This document shows, piece after piece, positions 15,709 to 24,965 of a stretch of DNA of 32,969 nt. A model generated the notes under the pieces. That model was not told the DNA's origin. It did not search any database and saw only the letters and a list, made by a program, of their open reading frames with translations. This DNA comes from Rhodanobacteraceae bacterium (GTDB lineage: Bacteria > Pseudomonadota > Gammaproteobacteria > Xanthomonadales > Rhodanobacteraceae). The stretch is from the NCBI GenBank assembly GCA_027019085.1, contig JALUXG010000050.1, forward strand, positions 1-32,969, given 5' to 3'. How positions within the stretch are numbered: position 1 is the stretch's first letter; each line of letters opens with the position of its first letter. The position numbers were made by a program, and so were the translations under genes.

Positions 15709-16764
15709 ATGAGCGACCACACCCTGATCTGGCACAACGGCACCCTCAAACCGTGGCACGAAGCCACGGTGCACGTCAGTGCCCATGCCCTGCACTACGG
15801 TTCGTCCGTTTTCGAGGGCGAACGCGTCTACGCCACCCCTGATGGCCCACGGTTCTTCCGCCTGGAAGACCACACCCGGCGCCTGTTCTTTTCCGCGCGC
15901 GTGTACGGCATCGACATCCCCTATGCAGCCCAGCAGGTCAACCGCGCCTGCCGCGAAGTGGTACGCGCCAATGACATGACCTCGGCGTATGTGCGGCCCC
16001 TGGTGTTCCGTGGCGCAGGCGGCCTGGGCATCCTGCCCAAGGAAAACATCGTCGATACCGTCATCCTGGCCCTGCCCTGGGGCAGCTATCACGGTGATGC
16101 ACGCGAGCAGGGTGCGGACGTGTGCGTGAGCAGCTGGAACCGCGCCGCGCCCAACACCTTCCCCAGCTGGGCCAAGGCCGGCGGCCAGTATCTCAACAGC
16201 CAGCTGATTGCCCTGGAGGCGCGTCGCGGCGGCTATGCCGAGGGCATCGCCCTGGGCCACGACGGCATGCTGTGCGAGGGCGCGGGCGAGAACCTGTTCC
16301 TGGTGATGGACGGCGTACTGGTCACGCCGCCGACCAGCAGCGGCGTGCTGGTCGGTATCACCCGTGACAGTGTGATCACGCTGGCGAAGACGCTGGGCAT
16401 GGCGTTCGAGGAACGCATGCTGCCGCGCGAGGCCCTGTACCGCGCAGAGGAAATGTTCATGTGCGGCACCGCCGCCGAGATCACGCCAATCCGCTCCGTC
16501 GACCGCGTGCCGGTGGGTGACGGAACGGTGGGTCCGGTCACGCGCGCCCTGCAGGACGCCTTTTTCGGCCTGTTCGACGGCCGTACCGAAGACCGCTGGG
16601 GCTGGCTGACCGGGCTGGACGAGGGTGTTTCGTCGGACTTCGACGGCGACCCGAAGCGTCCCGTGTCTATTTCAGCGGTCGTCCCTGACCGCGAAGATCA
16701 GGAAGCGGCCATCCATGGCCGCACTGCTCGAAGAGCGCGCGATTCGATGGAGGCTTCCTCATGA
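15709..16764 (+). CDS. ilvE: Branched-chain amino acid aminotransferase, with unusual C-terminal tail
   Basis: This 351-aa PLP enzyme is expected to transaminate the keto acids of Leu, Ile and Val. [35 protein letters not shown] is the standard N-terminus, the PLP lysine is in [14 protein letters not shown] (Lys about 156), and [14 protein letters not shown] and [13 protein letters not shown] follow. Usual length is about 305 aa. Family members end soon after the EDRWGWL motif seen here at about 298, whereas this reading frame runs on about 48 more residues, through a double palindrome (16675-16722). The start ATG 15709 matches the family N-terminus; an upstream in-frame ATG (15538) lies inside leuA. 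The ribosome site is weak. The stop overlaps leuC (ATGA). Confidence 0.93.
   Translation: MSDHTLIWHNGTLKPWHEATVHVSAHALHYGSSVFEGERVYATPDGPRFFRLEDHTRRLFFSARVYGIDIPYAAQQVNRACREVVRANDMTSAYVRPLVFRGAGGLGILPKENIVDTVILALPWGSYHGDAREQGADVCVSSWNRAAPNTFPSWAKAGGQYLNSQLIALEARRGGYAEGIALGHDGMLCEGAGENLFLVMDGVLVTPPTSSGVLVGITRDSVITLAKTLGMAFEERMLPREALYRAEEMFMCGTAAEITPIRSVDRVPVGDGTVGPVTRALQDAFFGLFDGRTEDRWGWLTGLDEGVSSDFDGDPKRPVSISAVVPDREDQEAAIHGRTARRARDSMEASS
16675..16722. repeat. REP-like double palindrome inside the 3' end of ilvE
   Basis: Two adjacent perfect hairpins are present: GCGGTC (16675-16680) with GACCGC (16687-16692), and GCGGCCA (16705-16711) with TGGCCGC (16716-16722, loop TCCA). Paired palindromes of this size resemble intergenic REP-type repeats. 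Here they lie within the non-conserved tail of ilvE, just before the leuC start, and are translated in frame. Whether copies occur elsewhere in the genome cannot be seen from this window. Confidence 0.55.
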
Positions 16765-18179
16765 GTGGACCACGCACCCTGTTCGACAAACTCTGGGACT
16801 CGCACCAGGTGGTGCCGGAAACAGCCGAGGCGCCTGCCGTTCTGTATATCGACCTGCACCTGGTGCACGAGGTGACCTCACCGCAGGCATTCGCCGAACT
16901 TGGCGCGCGCGGCCTGAAGCTGCGCCGCCCCGACCGCACCCTGGCCACGCTGGACCATTCCACCCCGACCCTGCCCGCATCCGGCGATGGCCGGCGCCCC
17001 TACGCCACGCCCGAGGCCGAGGCGCAGGTCGCCCGGCTGCAGGCCAATTGCCGCCAGTTCGGCGTCGAGCTGCATGACTGGGACAGCGATGCACGCGGCA
17101 TCGTGCACGTGATCGGGCCGGAACTGGGCGCCACCCAGCCGGGCATGACCATCGTGTGCGGGGACAGCCACACTTCTACCCACGGCGCCTTCGGCGCGCT
17201 GGCCTTCGGCATCGGCACCACCGAGGTCGGTCATGTCATGGCCACCCAGTGCCTGTTGCAACGCAAGCCGAAAAGCTTCGCCATCCATGTCGACGGCGAA
17301 CTGCCCGCGGGCGTCGGTGCCAAGGACCTGGTGCTGCACATCATCGCCACCATCGGCGTCGGCGGCGGCACCGGCCACGTGCTGGAGTTCCGGGGTCCGG
17401 CGATCGAGAAACTGTCGATGGAAGCGCGCATGACAGTGTGCAACATGGCCATCGAGGCCGGTGCGCGCGCCGGGCTCATCGCCCCGGACCAGACCACCTT
17501 CGACTGGCTCGAAGGCCGCCCGCGCGCACCGCAGGGCGCGGCCTGGGCGCGTGCGGTATCGGCCTGGAAGTCCCTGCGCAGCGATGAAGGCGCGCGCTAT
17601 GACCGCGAGGTGCGCATCGATGCCTCGAAAGTGCGTCCCACGGTCACCTACGGCACCCACCCGGGCATGGCCGCGGCGATCGATGCGCCGGTGCCGGCAG
17701 CGACCAATGCGCAGGAAAAACGCGCACTCGACTACATGCATCTCAAGGCCGGGCAGACCATGGCCGGGCAACCGGTGGACGTGGTGTTCATCGGCAGCTG
17801 CACCAATTCGCGCCTGCCCGACCTGCGTGCGGCCGCCGCCGTGTTGCGCGGCCGGCGGGTCGCCGACGGCGTGCGCATGCTGGTGGTGCCGGGTTCGGAA
17901 AGCGTGCGACGCGCCGCCGAGGCCGAGGGCCTGCATGAGGTCTTCACCGCTGCCGGTGCGGAATGGCGGGTACCCGGCTGCTCGATGTGCATCGCCATGA
18001 ACGGCGACCTGGCCCAGCCCGGGCAGCTGGTCGTGTCCACTTCCAATCGCAACTTCGAAGGCCGCCAGGGCAAGGGCGCACGCACTGTGCTGGCCAGCCC
18101 CGAGACCGCCGCCGCCTCCGCCGTGGCCGGTCGCGTCAGCGACGCCGCATCCCTGGCCGCCGAGGAGCAAGCCGCATGA
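16761..18179 (+). CDS. leuC: 3-isopropylmalate dehydratase large subunit
   Basis: A 472-aa aconitase-superfamily protein that, with LeuD, isomerises 2- to 3-isopropylmalate through a [4Fe-4S] cluster. The cluster cysteines are visible in [13 protein letters not shown] (Cys about 347) and [11 protein letters not shown] (Cys about 407 and 410). [31 protein letters not shown] is the typical substrate-site segment. Full length for the family (466-475 aa). ATG 16761 overlaps the ilvE stop by ATGA, with GGAGG a few bases upstream, and its own stop overlaps leuD in the same way, which should keep the two subunits in step. Confidence 0.96.
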   Translation: MSGPRTLFDKLWDSHQVVPETAEAPAVLYIDLHLVHEVTSPQAFAELGARGLKLRRPDRTLATLDHSTPTLPASGDGRRPYATPEAEAQVARLQANCRQFGVELHDWDSDARGIVHVIGPELGATQPGMTIVCGDSHTSTHGAFGALAFGIGTTEVGHVMATQCLLQRKPKSFAIHVDGELPAGVGAKDLVLHIIATIGVGGGTGHVLEFRGPAIEKLSMEARMTVCNMAIEAGARAGLIAPDQTTFDWLEGRPRAPQGAAWARAVSAWKSLRSDEGARYDREVRIDASKVRPTVTYGTHPGMAAAIDAPVPAATNAQEKRALDYMHLKAGQTMAGQPVDVVFIGSCTNSRLPDLRAAAAVLRGRRVADGVRMLVVPGSESVRRAAEAEGLHEVFTAAGAEWRVPGCSMCIAMNGDLAQPGQLVVSTSNRNFEGRQGKGARTVLASPETAAASAVAGRVSDAASLAAEEQAA

Positions 18180-18760
18180 GACCCCTGACCCAACTGCGTT
18201 CGCGCACGGCGGTGCTGCCGTACGAAAACATCGACACCGACCGCATCATTCCCGCGCGCTTCCTGACCACCACCGAACGCGAAGGCCTGGGGCGCCACTG
18301 CTTCACCGACTGGCGCTACCTCGCCGACGGCAGCGAGAATCCGGCCTTCGAACTCAACCGGCCGGCCGCCAAGGGCTGCGGCATCCTGGTCGCCGGTCGC
18401 AATTTCGGCTGCGGCAGCTCGCGCGAACACGCGCCCTGGGCGTTGCTTGATTACGGCATCCGCGCAGTGCTGAGCAACGAGATCGCTGACATCTTCCGCT
18501 CCAACGCACTGAAGAACGGCCTGCTGGCCATCGTCGTCAGCGACGCCGAGCACCGCTGGCTGCTCGAACATCCCGGCAGCGAGCTGGTGATCGATGTCGC
18601 CGGCGGTTTCATCGAGCTGCCCGACGGTGGTCGCTTCGGCTTCGAGCTCGACGCCTTTGCGCGCCACTGCCTGCTCCAGGGCGTGGACCAGCTCGGTTAC
18701 CTGCTGCAGCAGGAAGAGGCCATCCGCGCACACGAGCAACGCCACGAGGCCGCGGCATGA
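18176..18760 (+). CDS. leuD: 3-isopropylmalate dehydratase small subunit
   Basis: A 194-aa swivel-domain subunit that completes the LeuCD isomerase. It contains [18 protein letters not shown] near the N-terminus and the active-site [15 protein letters not shown], followed by the helical segment [14 protein letters not shown]. Length is slightly below the common 200-215 aa, but all key motifs are present. It starts at ATG 18176, inside the ATGA overlap with leuC. A 133-bp gap with a strong hairpin follows before leuB. Confidence 0.95.
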   Translation: MRPLTQLRSRTAVLPYENIDTDRIIPARFLTTTEREGLGRHCFTDWRYLADGSENPAFELNRPAAKGCGILVAGRNFGCGSSREHAPWALLDYGIRAVLSNEIADIFRSNALKNGLLAIVVSDAEHRWLLEHPGSELVIDVAGGFIELPDGGRFGFELDAFARHCLLQGVDQLGYLLQQEEAIRAHEQRHEAAA

Positions 18761-18800
18761 GCGGCACCCGCCACGTTTCCTCTCGATTGCAACCCGGGCC

Positions 18801-18843
18801 GGGGTAAATGACGGCGGCCCGATCTCCCTCGCCGTCATTCCCC
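18801..18843. repeat. Intercistronic hairpin between leuD and leuB
   Basis: GGGG plus AATGACGGC (18801-18815) pairs with GCCGTCATT plus CCCC (18831-18843) around a 15-nt loop with a 2-nt bulge. The stem is reminiscent of dispersed repeats built on CGTCATTCCCGC found in several beta- and gammaproteobacteria. It lacks a clean U-tract (GTTCTTTTCC follows after 4 nt), so it may stabilise or process the mRNA or partly terminate. Confidence 0.55.
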
Positions 18844-18893
18844 GCCCGTTCTTTTCCTGCCATCGAATCCCCATCATCCAACGGAGTTCCACC

Positions 18894-19991
18894 ATGCAAG
18901 CCACACTGGCCATCCTCCCCGGCGACGGCGTCGGTCCCGAAGTCACCGCCGCCGCGGTAGCGGTCCTGGAGGCCGTCGCCCGGCGCGGCGGGCACAAGAT
19001 CAGCATGGCCGAGCACCTGATTGGCGGCGCCGCCATCGACGCGACCGGCGACCCGCTGCCCACGGCCACGCGCGAGGCCTGCCTGGCGGCCGATGCCGTG
19101 CTGCTGGGTGCGGTCGGCGGCCCGAAATGGTCCGATCCGGACGCCCGCGTGCGGCCTGAACAGGGTCTGCTGGGCCTGCGCGCCGCACTCGGTGTGTACG
19201 CCAACCTGCGCCCGCTGCGCGTGCACCCGCGCCTGGCCTCGCGTTCGCCGCTCAAGGACGAACGTCTCAAGGGCGTCGATTTCGTGGTGGTGCGCGAGCT
19301 TACCGGCGGCGCCTACTTCGGCGCCAAGACACGCACCCATGATGCCGCGACCGACGAATGCCGCTACAGCGTGCGCGAAATCGAACGCGTGTTGCGGCGC
19401 GCCTTCGAACTGGCGCGCACGCGCGGCCGCCGCGTGACCTCGGTGGACAAGGCCAACGTGCTGGAGACTTCGCGCCTGTGGCGCAGCACCGCCATCCGCG
19501 TGGCGAACGAATTTCCCGACGTGCGCCTGGAGCACCAGCTGGTCGATTCCATGGCCATGCTGCTGCTGACCCAGCCCTCGCGCTACGACGTGATCGTCAC
19601 CGAGAACCTGTTCGGTGACATCCTCACCGACGAAGCCGCGGCCCTGGCCGGCTCGCTGGGCCTGCTGCCCTCGGCCTCGCTGGGCGACGGTCACGGTGGC
19701 CTGTACGAACCCATCCACGGCTCGGCCCCGGACATCGCCGGCCAGGGTGTGGCCAACCCGCTGGGGACCATCGCCAGCGCGGCCATGCTGCTGCGTCACG
19801 CCCTGAAACTGGAGGACGAGGCGCGGGCGGTCGAGGCCGCCGTCGAGCACGTGGTCGAACACGGGCCATGGACCCGCGACATCGGCGGCGATGCCGGCAC
19901 CGACGCCGTTCGCGACGCGGTGATCGATGTGCTGGAACTGGGCGCCGTCGGCACACCGGCATTCCTTGCCGGCGTGCGGGCCTGCGGGTAA
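18894..19991 (+). CDS. leuB: 3-isopropylmalate dehydrogenase
   Basis: A 365-aa NAD-dependent enzyme that oxidatively decarboxylates 3-isopropylmalate to 2-ketoisocaproate. [15 protein letters not shown] opens the protein, with [16 protein letters not shown] in the substrate region. Metal and substrate residues lie in VDSMAMLL and [28 protein letters not shown], and [22 protein letters not shown] forms the NAD-binding part. Length is that of the family. ATG 18894 has CGGAG 8 nt upstream and matches the conserved N-terminus; longer in-frame starts lie inside leuD. ilvD follows 10 nt after its stop. Confidence 0.96.
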   Translation: MQATLAILPGDGVGPEVTAAAVAVLEAVARRGGHKISMAEHLIGGAAIDATGDPLPTATREACLAADAVLLGAVGGPKWSDPDARVRPEQGLLGLRAALGVYANLRPLRVHPRLASRSPLKDERLKGVDFVVVRELTGGAYFGAKTRTHDAATDECRYSVREIERVLRRAFELARTRGRRVTSVDKANVLETSRLWRSTAIRVANEFPDVRLEHQLVDSMAMLLLTQPSRYDVIVTENLFGDILTDEAAALAGSLGLLPSASLGDGHGGLYEPIHGSAPDIAGQGVANPLGTIASAAMLLRHALKLEDEARAVEAAVEHVVEHGPWTRDIGGDAGTDAVRDAVIDVLELGAVGTPAFLAGVRACG

Positions 19992-20001
19992 GGGGCCGGA
20001 C

Positions 20002-21678
20002 ATGCGCAGCGACGCCATCAAGAAAGGATCCGACCGCGCTCCGGCGCGCGCCATGCTGCGCGCCACCGGACTGGACGACGACGCCATCGGCAAGCCACTG
20101 GTGGCCATCGTGCACACCTGGTCCAACGTCAGCCCGTGCAACCTCAACCTGCGCGACCTGGCGCAGGAGGTGGCCGAGGGCATCCGCGCGGCCGGCGGCA
20201 CGCCCATCGAATTCAACACCATCGCGGTCACCGACGGCATCGCCATGGGCACGCCGGGGATGCGCGCCTCGCTGGTCAGCCGCGAGGTCATCACCGACTC
20301 CATCGAACTGGCGGTGGAGGGCCACAGCCTGGATGCCATGGTGGTGCTGTGCGGCTGCGACAAGACCATTCCCGCCGCGGCAATGGCGCTGGCGCGCCTG
20401 GACATCCCCGGTGTGGCGCTGTACGGCGGAAGCATCGGCCACGGCAAGCTGCACGGCAAGTCGATCACCGTGCAGGACGTGTTCGAGGCGGTCGGCGCCC
20501 ACGGCGCGGGCAAGCTCAGCGATGAGGAACTCAAGCAGGTCGAGACCCGCGCCTGCCCCGGTGCCGGCGCCTGCGGCGGCCAGTACACCGCCAACACCAT
20601 GGCCATGGTGCTGACTGCGCTGGGCCTCTCGCCGGTGGGCCTCAACGACATCCCCGCCACCCACGCGGACAAGAGCGCCGCCGCCCGCCATTGCGGCGCG
20701 CTGGCCATGCAATGCCTCAAGCAGCAGCGCACCCCGCGATCGCTGATGACCCGCGAGGCCTTCGTCAATGCCGCGCGCTTGGTCGCGGCCACCGCCGGTT
20801 CCACCAACGCCGCACTGCACCTGCTGGCGATCGCCAACGAAGCCGGAGTCAAGCTGGACCTGGAGGACTTCAATGCGGCCTCCGAGCAGACCCCGGTGAT
20901 CGCCGATCTTATGCCCGCCGGACGATACAGCGCGGTGGAGATGTTCGAAGCCGGCGGCGTGGCCGCGATCGCCAACGAGCTGCGCCGTGCCGGCATGCTC
21001 GCCGACACGCCCACGGTCACCGGCCGCAGCCTGTTTGCGGAACTGGACGAGGCACCGCCCGCGCAAGCCGCGCACGCCGTGGTGCATCCGGTGGACAAGC
21101 CGCTCAAGCCGCGCGGCGGTTACGCGATCCTGTACGGCAACCTTGCCCCCGAAGGCTGCATCCTGAAGCTGGCCGGCCTGGGCACCAACCGCTTCGAGGG
21201 CCGGGCACGGGTCTTCGAGAGCGAGGAAGCCGCCTTTGCCGCCGTGCAGGGCGACCGCATCAGGAAGGGCGACGTCATCGTGATCCGCAACGAGGGCCCG
21301 GCCGGCGGCCCCGGCATGCGCGAGATGCTCGGCGTCACCGCCGCGCTGATCGGCCGCGGCCTTGGCGCCGACGTGGCGCTGATCACCGACGGGCGATTCT
21401 CCGGCGCCACCCGCGGCTTCATGGTCGGCCACGTGGCCCCGGAAGCCGTGCGCGGCGGTCCCATCGCATTGCTCGCGGACGGCGACCGCATCGTCATCGA
21501 CGGCCAGTCGCGGACCCTGTCCACCGACATCGACCTGGATGCACGCCGTGCCGGATGGAAGGCCCCTGCACCCAAGGTCACGCGCGGCGCGCTGGCCAAG
21601 TACGCGCAACTGGTCGGCTCGGCCTCGACCGGCGCCGTGACCAACGGCTCCACGCCGTATCGCTGGCGCGCGCCCTGA
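20002..21678 (+). CDS. ilvD: Dihydroxy-acid dehydratase
   Basis: A 558-aa Fe-S enzyme that dehydrates dihydroxyisovalerate and dihydroxymethylvalerate to the keto acids of Val and Ile. Candidate cluster cysteines are Cys 46 (NVSPCN), Cys 119 (CGCDKT) and Cys 191 ([14 protein letters not shown]). The C-terminal [22 protein letters not shown] is the second family signature. The length of about 558 aa and this cysteine pattern fit the shorter [2Fe-2S]-type dehydratases better than the ~616-aa E. coli enzyme, which is inference. ATG 20002 follows AAGGGG and begins 10 nt after leuB. Confidence 0.95.
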   Translation: MRSDAIKKGSDRAPARAMLRATGLDDDAIGKPLVAIVHTWSNVSPCNLNLRDLAQEVAEGIRAAGGTPIEFNTIAVTDGIAMGTPGMRASLVSREVITDSIELAVEGHSLDAMVVLCGCDKTIPAAAMALARLDIPGVALYGGSIGHGKLHGKSITVQDVFEAVGAHGAGKLSDEELKQVETRACPGAGACGGQYTANTMAMVLTALGLSPVGLNDIPATHADKSAAARHCGALAMQCLKQQRTPRSLMTREAFVNAARLVAATAGSTNAALHLLAIANEAGVKLDLEDFNAASEQTPVIADLMPAGRYSAVEMFEAGGVAAIANELRRAGMLADTPTVTGRSLFAELDEAPPAQAAHAVVHPVDKPLKPRGGYAILYGNLAPEGCILKLAGLGTNRFEGRARVFESEEAAFAAVQGDRIRKGDVIVIRNEGPAGGPGMREMLGVTAALIGRGLGADVALITDGRFSGATRGFMVGHVAPEAVRGGPIALLADGDRIVIDGQSRTLSTDIDLDARRAGWKAPAPKVTRGALAKYAQLVGSASTGAVTNGSTPYRWRAP

Positions 21679-21727
21679 GCCACGCCCCATTCATGCCATT
21701 GCCCTCAACAACCCGGAGTAGATCCCC

Positions 21728-22750
21728 ATGAACACTGCCACCACCGAACCCCTGAAAAACGCCCGCATCGCCGTCATCGGCTACGGCAGCCAGGGCCGCG
21801 CGCACGCGCTGAACCTGCACGAATCGGGCCTCGACGTGGTCGTCGGCGCACGTCCCGACGGCCCGTCCTGGCAACGTGCGCAGGAAGACGGACTCACCGT
21901 TGCCGAACCGGCCGAGGCCGTAAAGGGCGCCGACCTGGTCGCCTTCCTCACGCCCGACATGGTGCAACCGGCGGTCTATGCCGAGTCCATCGAACCGAAC
22001 ATCAAGCCCGGCGCGGCGCTGCTGTTTGCACACGGTTTCAATGTGCATTTTGGCCAGATCAAGCCACGTGCGGACATCGACGTGAACCTGGTCGCACCGA
22101 AGGGTCCGGGCGCCCTGGTGCGCAGTGAATACCAGCGCGGTCGCGGCGTGCCCTGCCTGATCGCGGTGCACCAGGATGCCACCGGCCAGGCCGAGGCCCG
22201 GGCCCGGGCCTACGCGGCCGGCATCGGTGGCGCGCGCGCCATGCTGATCGCCACCGACTTCAAGGAAGAGACCGAGACCGACCTGTTCGGCGAGCAGGCC
22301 GTGCTGTGCGGTGGCGCCAGCGAGCTGGTCACCAAGGGTTTCGAGACCCTGGTCGAGGCCGGCTACCAGCCCGAGATCGCCTACTACGAGGTGATGCACG
22401 AGCTGAAGCTGATCGTCGACCTGTTCTACGAGGGCGGGCTGGCGAAGATGCTGCAGTTCGTCTCCGAAACCGCGCAATACGGCGACTACACGCGCGGTCC
22501 GCGGGTGGTCGACGAAGGCACCAAGGCGCGCATGAAGGAAGTGCTGCGGGAGATCCAGGACGGCAGCTTCGCCCGCGAGTGGACCGCCGAGTACGCCGCC
22601 GGCCTGCCCAACTACAGGAAATTCAAGGAAGCCGATCTGGCGCATCCGATCGAGAAGGTCGGCGCGCAACTGCGTGCGCGCATGGCCTGGCTGCAGAAGG
22701 ACAGCAAGGCCGCGTCGGGTACCGGCGAATCGCTGAAGAAGGCCGGCTGA
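21728..22750 (+). CDS. ilvC: Ketol-acid reductoisomerase
   Basis: A 340-aa class I enzyme that isomerises and reduces acetolactate or acetohydroxybutyrate, the second common step of Val/Ile synthesis. A Rossmann motif [21 protein letters not shown] starts at about residue 13. GARPDGPSW is the cofactor loop, where the Arg and Ser fit NADPH preference. The knotted C-terminal domain carries the metal-binding [12 protein letters not shown] and [21 protein letters not shown] 21728 is preceded by CGGAG. It follows ilvD by 49 bp and precedes ilvB, the usual pathway neighbours. Confidence 0.96.
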   Translation: MNTATTEPLKNARIAVIGYGSQGRAHALNLHESGLDVVVGARPDGPSWQRAQEDGLTVAEPAEAVKGADLVAFLTPDMVQPAVYAESIEPNIKPGAALLFAHGFNVHFGQIKPRADIDVNLVAPKGPGALVRSEYQRGRGVPCLIAVHQDATGQAEARARAYAAGIGGARAMLIATDFKEETETDLFGEQAVLCGGASELVTKGFETLVEAGYQPEIAYYEVMHELKLIVDLFYEGGLAKMLQFVSETAQYGDYTRGPRVVDEGTKARMKEVLREIQDGSFAREWTAEYAAGLPNYRKFKEADLAHPIEKVGAQLRARMAWLQKDSKAASGTGESLKKAG

Positions 22751-22778
22751 CCTGTCCACCACAAAGGACTTCCCCGAC

Positions 22779-24650
22779 GTGAAAGCACAACGCCAACAGG
22801 AGCTGCCCTCGCCGTCCGGCGAGGGTGACATTCACCCCCGTTCGGGCCAGTCGATGAGCGGCGCCGAGGTCGTCGTCCAGGTGCTGGTCGATGAAGGCGT
22901 GGATGTCCTGTTCGGGTATTCGGGTGGCGCGATCCTGCCCGTTTACGATGCCATCTTCCGCCACAACGCGGCCCACCCGCGCGACGATGGCGGCGAATCG
23001 ATGCCGCTGGTGGTCCCGGCCAACGAGCAGGGGGCCGGGTTCATGGCTTCCGGCTATGCACGCGCCTCGGGCAAGGTGGGCGTGGCCATCGTCACCTCCG
23101 GACCGGGCGCGACCAACACGGTGACCCCGGTGCGCGACTCGATGGCCGACTCGATCCCGATGGTGGTGATCTGCGGTCAGGTGGCCAGCGCCGCCATCGG
23201 CTCGGATGCTTTCCAGGAAGCCCCCATCAGCAACATCATGAGTGCCTGCGCCAAGCACGTGTTCCTGGTGACCGAGCCCGAGCGCCTGGAAGCCACGCTG
23301 CGTACCGCCTTCATGCTGGCACGCAGCGGACGCCCCGGCCCGGTCGTGGTGGATATTCCCAAGGACGTGCAGAACGCGCGTCTGGACTTCCACGGCCAGG
23401 CGCGTCTGGCGCTTCCCGGCTACCGCGCACGGATTCGCGCGGCCGAGACCTCGCAACTGGACGACGAGTCATGCGCTGCCCTGTTTGACGCGCTGCTGGA
23501 AGCCAAACGGCCGCTGATCTACGCCGGCGGCGGCATCGTGGCCGGCCAGGCAGCTCCGGCCCTGCGCGCCTTCGCGAGCGCCTTCGGACTGCCTGTCACC
23601 ACCACCCTGATGGGACTGGGCGCGGTCGACACCCGCGATCCGCTGGCCCTGCACATGCTGGGCATGCACGGCACGGCCTACGCCAACTACGCGGTCGAGG
23701 ACTGCGACTTCCTGCTGGCCCTGGGCGCACGCTTCGACGACCGCGTGGCCGGCGTACCAGACCACTTCGCGCCGCGTGCGCGCTTCCTGGCCCAGGTCGA
23801 TATCGATCCGGCCGAGATCAACAAGGTCAAGCACGTCGACTGGCACCACGTGGGACCGGTGCGTCCGGTGCTCGAGCGCCTGCTGCAGTATGGCCAGGCA
23901 CATGGCGTGAAGACCGACCTGGCACCCTGGCACGCGCATGTGGCCGCGCTCAAGCGCAAGCATGCCATGAATTACGACCGCGACAGCGCGCTGATCCAGC
24001 CCTATGCGGTGCTCGAGGCCATCGATCGCCACAGCGACGGGCGCGCCATCATCAGCACCGGGGTCGGCCAGCACCAGATGTGGGCGGCGCAGTACCTCAA
24101 CTTCCGCGAACCGCGGCAATGGCTGTCCTCCGGCTCCATGGGCACCATGGGCTTTGGCCTGCCGGCGGCCATCGGCGCCCAGTTCGCGCGCCCGGACGCG
24201 CTGGTCATCGACATCGACGGCGACGCCAGCATCCGCATGAACGTCGGCGAGCTGGAAACCGTGACCACCTATGGCCTGCCGGTCAAGGTGCTGGTGATGA
24301 ACAACTGCGGCGACGGCATGGTGCGTCAGTGGCAAAAGCTGTTCTTCAAGGGCCGCATGATGGCCTCGGACAAGAGCCTGCACCGCAAGGATTTCATCAA
24401 GGCCGCCGAGGCCGATGGTTTTGCCTGGGCGCGGCGCCTGGAAAATCCAGCGGACATGCCCGCCACGGTGCGCGCATTCCTCGATTTCGACGGGCCGGCG
24501 TTCCTTGAAGTGATCATCGACCCCGACGCCGGGGTGTACCCCATGGTCGGCCCCGGCGCCCGCTACGCACAGATGATCACCGGCGACTTCATCCCCTCGC
24601 GCGAGGAAGCAGCGCCGGAATCCACCCCACCCGCCACATCCATGTTCTGA
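22779..24650 (+). CDS. ilvB: Acetolactate synthase large (catalytic) subunit
   Basis: A 623-aa ThDP-dependent enzyme catalysing the first common step of Val/Ile synthesis from pyruvate and 2-ketobutyrate. FGYSGGAILPVYDAIF and the catalytic glutamate in VVPANEQGAGFMASGYA (Glu about 83) mark the N-terminal domain. The FAD/middle domain follows, then the ThDP motif DIDGDASIRMN to NNCGDGMVRQWQKLFFKG. That NNxGDGMVRQWQKLFF variant is the Xanthomonadales-type form as I remember it. Start is uncertain: GTG 22779 has AAAGGA upstream but adds a 25-residue extension, partly from a palindrome (22806-22825). ATG 22854 matches where homologues begin (MSGAEVVVQ) but lacks a ribosome site. It might also be called ilvG. 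Confidence 0.94.
   Translation: MKAQRQQELPSPSGEGDIHPRSGQSMSGAEVVVQVLVDEGVDVLFGYSGGAILPVYDAIFRHNAAHPRDDGGESMPLVVPANEQGAGFMASGYARASGKVGVAIVTSGPGATNTVTPVRDSMADSIPMVVICGQVASAAIGSDAFQEAPISNIMSACAKHVFLVTEPERLEATLRTAFMLARSGRPGPVVVDIPKDVQNARLDFHGQARLALPGYRARIRAAETSQLDDESCAALFDALLEAKRPLIYAGGGIVAGQAAPALRAFASAFGLPVTTTLMGLGAVDTRDPLALHMLGMHGTAYANYAVEDCDFLLALGARFDDRVAGVPDHFAPRARFLAQVDIDPAEINKVKHVDWHHVGPVRPVLERLLQYGQAHGVKTDLAPWHAHVAALKRKHAMNYDRDSALIQPYAVLEAIDRHSDGRAIISTGVGQHQMWAAQYLNFREPRQWLSSGSMGTMGFGLPAAIGAQFARPDALVIDIDGDASIRMNVGELETVTTYGLPVKVLVMNNCGDGMVRQWQKLFFKGRMMASDKSLHRKDFIKAAEADGFAWARRLENPADMPATVRAFLDFDGPAFLEVIIDPDAGVYPMVGPGARYAQMITGDFIPSREEAAPESTPPATSMF
22806..22825. repeat. Perfect hairpin in the 5' end of ilvB
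   Basis: CCCTCGCC (22806-22813) pairs with GGCGAGGG (22818-22825) around GTCC. It lies between the possible GTG (22779) and ATG (22854) starts, so it may be an intergenic hairpin read through by the extended frame. It could also modulate translation of ilvB. Confidence 0.5.
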
Positions 24651-24668
24651 AACCGATCCGGAGTCCGC

Positions 24669-24926
24669 ATGAAACACACCCTGACCATCCTGCTGCAGAA
24701 CGAAGTCGGCGCCCTGGTGCGCGTGGCCGGGCTGTTTTCCGCCCGTGGGCACAATATCGAGACCCTCAACGTCGCACCCACGCGCGACCCGGCCGTATCC
24801 CGGCTGGTGGTGACGGTGTATGGCGATCGCGCGCGACTGACCCAGATCCTCAACCAGATCCGCAAACTGGTCGATGTGCTCGAGGTCGAACACAGCACCA
24901 TCGACAAGGTCGATACGGCCGCCTGA
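24669..24926 (+). CDS. ilvN: Acetolactate synthase small (regulatory) subunit, short ACT form
   Basis: An 85-aa protein made of a single ACT domain (LTILLQNEVGALVRVAGLFSARGHNIETLNVAPT), the regulatory subunit that activates the catalytic partner and mediates feedback by branched-chain amino acids. It is much shorter than IlvH (about 163 aa) and near the size of enteric IlvM or IlvN (87-96 aa). By length it could be called ilvM. ATG 24669 has CCGGAG about 6 nt upstream. It lies 18 nt after ilvB, the standard pairing of catalytic and regulatory subunit, and ends the branched-chain operon. Confidence 0.9.
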   Translation: MKHTLTILLQNEVGALVRVAGLFSARGHNIETLNVAPTRDPAVSRLVVTVYGDRARLTQILNQIRKLVDVLEVEHSTIDKVDTAA

Positions 24927-24930
24927 GGAT

Positions 24931-24958
24931 TTCGCAGCGGTTCGCCGGCACGTACACT
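24931..24958 (+). promoter_or_regulatory. Possible internal promoter for ubiA, leaderless geometry
   Basis: A partial -35 TTCGCA (24931-24936), 16-nt spacer and -10 TACACT (24953-24958) place a start at about the ubiA ATG (24966). The -10 to ATG distance (13 nt) equals that of the leu/ilv leader. The -35 is weak, and ubiA may simply be read from the upstream operon. Confidence 0.35.
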
Positions 24959-24965
24959 GCAGGGC

